Below are positions 61,701 to 64,000 of a DNA stretch of 64,000 bases, one piece after another. The translations under genes and the position numbers were made by a program. Origin of the DNA: Antedon mediterranea (taxonomy: Eukaryota; Echinodermata; Crinoidea; Comatulida; Antedonidae); NCBI RefSeq assembly GCF_964355755.1, contig NC_092675.1, positions 1,369,001 through 1,433,000 on the forward strand. Reading direction: 5' to 3'. Below the pieces are notes generated by a model. The model saw only the letters and a program-made list of their open reading frames with translations. It did no database searches and was not told where the DNA came from. Numbering within the stretch: position 1 is the stretch's first letter; the number at the start of each line of letters is the position of its first letter.

Positions 61701-62340
61701 ATCATCATTGGCAGTGCTGATACTGTCCGTGGTCTCAGAAGCTGTATCCACAGAATCTATTACCTTAGATTCTACTTCTTTCATTTCGACATCTTTACAT
61801 TCATTCTCTTCTACTTCTTTTACAGTTTGTTCTTTACTCTCGGTTTCCTTGATCTCAGATTCCTGTGAAGCAACCTCTGGCACTTCTACAGTGACAATGG
61901 CTTCACTAGTGTCTTGAGTATCGACAGAGACTTCCTCTGAAATGGCTACTGAGGTTGATGATTCTGTAACAGGGTCTTCTTCTTTCTCGTCCATCTTTTT
62001 ATCATTGTCTTTTTCATCTACTTCCATTTTTTCAACTACAGCCTCATCAACTTTCTCTGTATCAACTTCTTTCACGGTAGCTTCAGGGAGTGATGCATCA
62101 CTGGCATCTATCTCCTTGACAACTGATTTAGCATCATCAGGTTCCTTAGCTGTAGTTTCTGGTGGGATTGTTTCTTTAGAACCAGTTTCTGTAGGAGCTT
62201 GAGCTTCAGATGGTAGCTCCTTGGCATTTGGTTCTTTAACCTCGGAATCCTTTTGATCACTTTCTACGATCACGTTACTATCTTCTTCTGTTTTATCCGT
62301 TTCCATTGGGACTTCTGATTCAGTTTCTATATTAACAGAA
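49754..62340 (-). CDS. ASH2L: ASH2L, core subunit of SET1/MLL H3K4 methyltransferase complexes, 5' end not found
   Basis: Exons in order: 61633-62340, 61305-61394, 60825-60913, 60373-60560, 60034-60123, 59530-59726, 58960-59171, 57404-57571, 56703-56896, 55844-55936, 54628-54726, 49754-49936. They join in phase to 769 residues (human total about 628). First comes a Glu/Lys-rich, low-complexity region of about 235 residues, much longer than in vertebrates. Next is a PHD-like finger (CYCGK, CSGC, KWFHAGC) and the winged-helix segment with [14 protein letters not shown] and [19 protein letters not shown]. Then come a basic linker ([13 protein letters not shown]), [20 protein letters not shown] and the SPRY domain ([44 protein letters not shown]). 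It ends with [14 protein letters not shown] and the DPY30-binding helix [14 protein letters not shown]2L works in the nucleus with WDR5, RBBP5 and DPY30. The first listed exon enters in phase 2, so at least one upstream exon exists, here or past the window. Confidence 0.95.
50222..50492. repeat. Pyrimidine-rich microsatellite, ASH2L last intron
   Basis: About 270 bp of interspersed TTAACTC, TCTTCTC and TCTC units form an almost pure pyrimidine strand interrupted by AA pairs. On the transcribed minus strand this is a purine tract (GAGAAGAGAGTTAAGAG). It sits directly left of the 47-bp minisatellite. Confidence 0.9.
50527..51420. repeat. 47-bp minisatellite, left array, 19 copies
   Basis: The unit begins AACTAAATGTAGTGATTGAT and ends GCGACCATCTCTGAT. 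Units differ at few positions. The commonest variant is GGCAACC for GGCGACC. About every second unit in the middle of the array carries it, suggesting a higher-order two-unit period. It lies in the ASH2L last intron. Confidence 0.96.
51421..54092. mobile_element. Foldback element with about 870-bp inverted termini, inserted in the minisatellite
   Basis: The left end GGGTCATTCCATGTC and the right end ATGGAATGACCC are inverted. The arms continue for about 870 bp each (about 51422-52285 against 53215-54091), sharing for example TTTGCGATTTTGCGCAAAAT, GCGGCGGGCTATACTTAAAT and TACACCATTTGACTACCCCA. The minisatellite resumes on the far side, giving flanks CTCTGATA and ATAACTAA, consistent with a TA or ATA target-site duplication. 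The middle holds ten alternating copies of CGGCATGGACC and its complement. No transposase frame is present, so it is non-autonomous. Confidence 0.9.
52297..53210. repeat. Five tandem hairpins in the core of the foldback element
   Basis: CGGCATGGACC occurs on the plus strand near 52303, 52499, 52712, 52906 and 53121. Each copy is followed 80-100 bp later by its complement GGTCCATGCCG near 52381, 52593, 52789, 53003 and 53192. Between hairpins the spacer CATTTTATAAAAAATGC-like and GCATAAAATGGCAGCTAGAC repeats. Each hairpin loop carries CTTGCCCCAACCCA or its complement. Confidence 0.88.
54095..54613. repeat. 47-bp minisatellite, right array, 11 copies
   Basis: It has the same 47-bp unit as 50527-51420, on the other side of the foldback element, but with more variants: GTAGTCATTGATTG for GTAGTGATTGATTG in many units and ATAATTAAATG for ATAACTAAATG in some. 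The array ends 14 bp from the splice donor of the ASH2L exon at 54628-54726. Confidence 0.95.
54778..54962. mobile_element. Near-perfect palindrome, about 185 bp, ASH2L intron
   Basis: The left arm includes TTGATATAAGTTCGCGGTAC, ACCACGTATGTTAGTTC and GAAGTGTTGAGTTTCTCGTC. The right arm is its complement back to GTACCGCAAACTTATATCAA. The centre is GATCAATATGCTTTCGAAACG. Single-arm relatives are at about 3057-3125 and 27178-27265, so this is a dispersed foldback family. Confidence 0.88.
55105..55268. mobile_element. Near-perfect palindrome, about 165 bp, ASH2L intron
   Basis: The left arm ACAAATAATGAATGTTTATG, GTGTAATGGTACAAATAATG and GGTGAATGATGAAAGGTTAT is mirrored by ATAACCTTTCATCATTCACC, CATTATTTGTACCATTACAC and AACATTCATTATTTGT. 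The loop is about CAACGAGGCACCGCCGAGTT. A single-arm relative is at 48625-48690. Confidence 0.88.
56980..57230 (+). mobile_element. LINE 3' tail, ASH2L intron
   Basis: A non-coding stretch with TTGTATCCTAGGCAGATC and TTTGTACAGTATATG, ending in AAATAAAGGAAGTAAATAAA and TTTTGAATTGAAT. Ends of the TTGAATTGAA type also close the LINE remnant at 34262-34701 and occur, reversed, near 3607-3625, 22535-22550 and 62620-62645. The family is an inference from this ending. Confidence 0.4.
57846..58771. repeat. 27-bp minisatellite, about 34 copies, ASH2L intron
   Basis: The unit reads CATGCCATTACTAATTCACA plus GGGCCAA and is nearly invariant. The few changes are GGGCTAA once and AAATCACAG twice. As 27 is a multiple of three, one plus frame is open throughout (MPLLIHRAN repeated) and one minus frame as well (MACWPCELV repeated). 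It lies between ASH2L exons at 57404-57571 and 58960-59171. The degenerate tail continues to about 58930 with CACTAA motifs. Confidence 0.96.
59392..59522 (-). mobile_element. SINE family 1, copy 2, ASH2L intron
   Basis: It has the same order as 24896-25043: CTAAGTCTCATTTGAGGTTT at the left, GGATTGAACCCTGGACC (B-box complement), GGTTAACCACCACGCTACAG (A-box complement) at the right. Its right end lies 7 bp from an ASH2L splice donor at 59529. Confidence 0.75.
61452..61595. mobile_element. MITE copy, AAAGCTCTG family, ASH2L intron
   Basis: The left end TTAAACTCTTTCTACACTAT is slightly diverged and the right end TGATAGTGTAGACAGAGCTT is perfect. The interior has GTGTGATGTGCCC, GACATCATCATGTCC and ATATATGGGCACATCACA. 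About 144 bp, full length. Confidence 0.87.
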
Positions 62341-64000
62341 CTAAAAAAAAAACAAAAATGCTTTAATACCATTAATATACAGGCACCATATACAAACACC
62401 CAATAACACAATTAAAAACCATAATTTTTTCACATTCCTTTACGTAGCTCTGTAACCAAACTCATTGGTTCATTAGTTAGTAATTTTAACATCTGTGCAT
62501 GCAATATTCAACAAGATAGAAAGAAGGCTTATTACATCTACATAAAATAATTTAAAAAACTTAAAAATAAGTTTATTTTGTTTTCTCTTAAATTCAAATT
62601 TATTATTTTCATGTATCTTTTTTTCAATTCAATTTCTTTTTATTTCGGAAATATCATCCATATTAATAAACATGTATAAACAGAAAAAAACAAATCGTAA
62701 ACTCTAAACTTAAGTTTTATAAAGGTACAATTATATTTGCGAGATATGAAAAGATCTACAGTAAAGTGAAGTTCAATAAGACAAATATATGTTTGTGCAT
62801 TGACTTCTCGGTCACATCTCTGACAGTCACATCGTTGACGCAGTGCGGTGAATTATAATCACCAAGGGACGCAATTTACAAGCTTGTTTTAGTTCTCAGA
62901 TTTCCACAATTTATACACCTTTCTGCTTCTTGATGTATTTTTAATCTTTAAACAACAAATCTGTCAAAACAGAAACAAGTTTTGCTAACAGATAATCTAC
63001 GCTGTAGGATATTAATCATTCTAAAAATAGAGAGTTTACTAAAGATTTGAACTCCAAACAAACAGTACTGTAAACAGCTATACTATGGTTACCTATATAA
63101 GAATAGGTAATTAATTGAAATCATAGTCACAAAAATATATTGAACTCAAACTAAGAAAAAATTAACAATGTTTCAGAACATACATTTTATACTGTGCAAA
63201 TAGTGTATTACTGTCAGTACAGACACTATGTTTATCTACAGTATATAAGAATAGGTTATTAATTGAGATCATAGTCGTACAGTATTATTACATAAATATA
63301 TTTTTCAAATTAAGAAAAAATTTACAATGTTTCAGAACATACATATACATTTTATATTGTGCAAGTATTCACTTAATCATCAACATTTTTATTCTATAAT
63401 CAATAAAAACATATACAAATACAATACAAATATAAATATGATAATGGAATGTGACCAAAAAAAATGTAACCCTAACAAAAAAGATCAAACACGAGTACAA
63501 ACAAACAAAAAAACAAACCAAAATAACATAATGTGATTTATTACTGTCAGTACAGAAAAAAAGTAAATGTCAATTGGCATATGAATAAAATCGAAAGTGG
63601 CAATACTCAAGATTTAAACTCAAATTAAGATAAATTAGACAGTGTTTTTGGACAACATTCATTTTATTTTAATTAGGCATTAGGAAAAGGTTATACAGTA
63701 TAATGATGAAGTTATTAATATACTCAATAATTAGATTTTTAATTTATGTACCATATATTTATTCATTTTGGTTACAGTATGTTCTCTCTATGGATATTTA
63801 TCTTGAATAAATGAATGAAAATTAATGAAAAAAAAAAATAAATTATTCAAAACTAGTGTTAAAATTATATTCATAATCAATATGAAAACTAAACTATTTT
63901 TTTAAAGAAAAGCTTTAAATTAATATTATAATTTATTATATGCTATAATTTATTTTGTTCTCACCATAGCAACGGATGGGCTTAATATTGTGAATAAATA
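62341..64000. other. Probable ASH2L intron or upstream sequence, no exon recognised
   Basis: AT-rich sequence. I could not find the phase-2 exon that must precede the ASH2L exon at 61633-62340. A LINE-like tail (TTCAATTCAATTTCTTTT) is near 62620. A roughly 100-bp direct repeat (TATAAGAATAGGTAAT or GTTAT, then ATCATAGTC and ACAATGTTTCAGAACATAC) occurs at about 63098-63185 and 63243-63345. Confidence 0.5.

Noticed and set aside
61708-62202. Serine/threonine-rich open frames on the plus strand
   Set aside because: They are antisense shadows of the low-complexity acidic exon of ASH2L.
63965-64000. Possible upstream ASH2L exon ending at a GTGAGA donor on the minus strand
   Set aside because: The phase needed (2) would put a stop codon in the segment unless the exon were only about 16 nt, and no ASH2L-like residues are encoded.

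Overview
The window is a eukaryotic, intron-rich, AT-rich stretch, most likely from a marine deuterostome invertebrate, with an echinoderm as the best guess. Three housekeeping genes can be rebuilt exon by exon to proteins that align closely with vertebrate orthologues. The introns and gaps are full of short inverted-repeat elements, SINEs and runs of GGCCTA/CTAGGC. The exact species cannot be read from the sequence.

Layout. 1-2400: intergenic, with a tRNA-like SINE and small repeats. 2471-6837 (+): thiopurine S-methyltransferase (TPMT), six coding exons, 286 aa. 6838-10650: intergenic, with MITEs. 10832-15196 (-): EIPR1 (TSSC1), nine coding exons, 387 aa. 17141-24610 (-): UCKL1, seventeen coding exons including a 17-nt microexon, 509 aa. 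24650-30170: a gene-free block of foldback and tandem repeats. 30177-47969 (-): a cluster of secreted C-type-lectin/PAN genes made of phase 1-1 exons. Gene A (42642-47969) has a signal exon, six CTLDs and a PAN domain. Gene B (36397-40090) has a signal exon, four CTLDs and a PAN domain. Copy C (30177-33634) is a near-identical duplicate of gene B with a premature stop and a 1-nt frameshift. 49754-62340 and beyond (-): ASH2L, whose 5' end was not found. One ASH2L intron carries a 47-bp minisatellite split by a 2.7-kb foldback element, and another carries a 27-bp minisatellite that is open in reading frames on both strands.

How the genes relate. TPMT, EIPR1, UCKL1 and ASH2L act in unrelated pathways: thiol methylation, endosomal recycling, pyrimidine salvage and H3K4 methylation. 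The lectin cluster is the fast-evolving part. It is built by duplication of CTLD exons, then of a whole gene, with decay of one copy, as in expanded invertebrate recognition families. All gene calls rest on reading conserved motifs and splice sites by eye. Exon joins were checked by codon phase, and no database search was possible.
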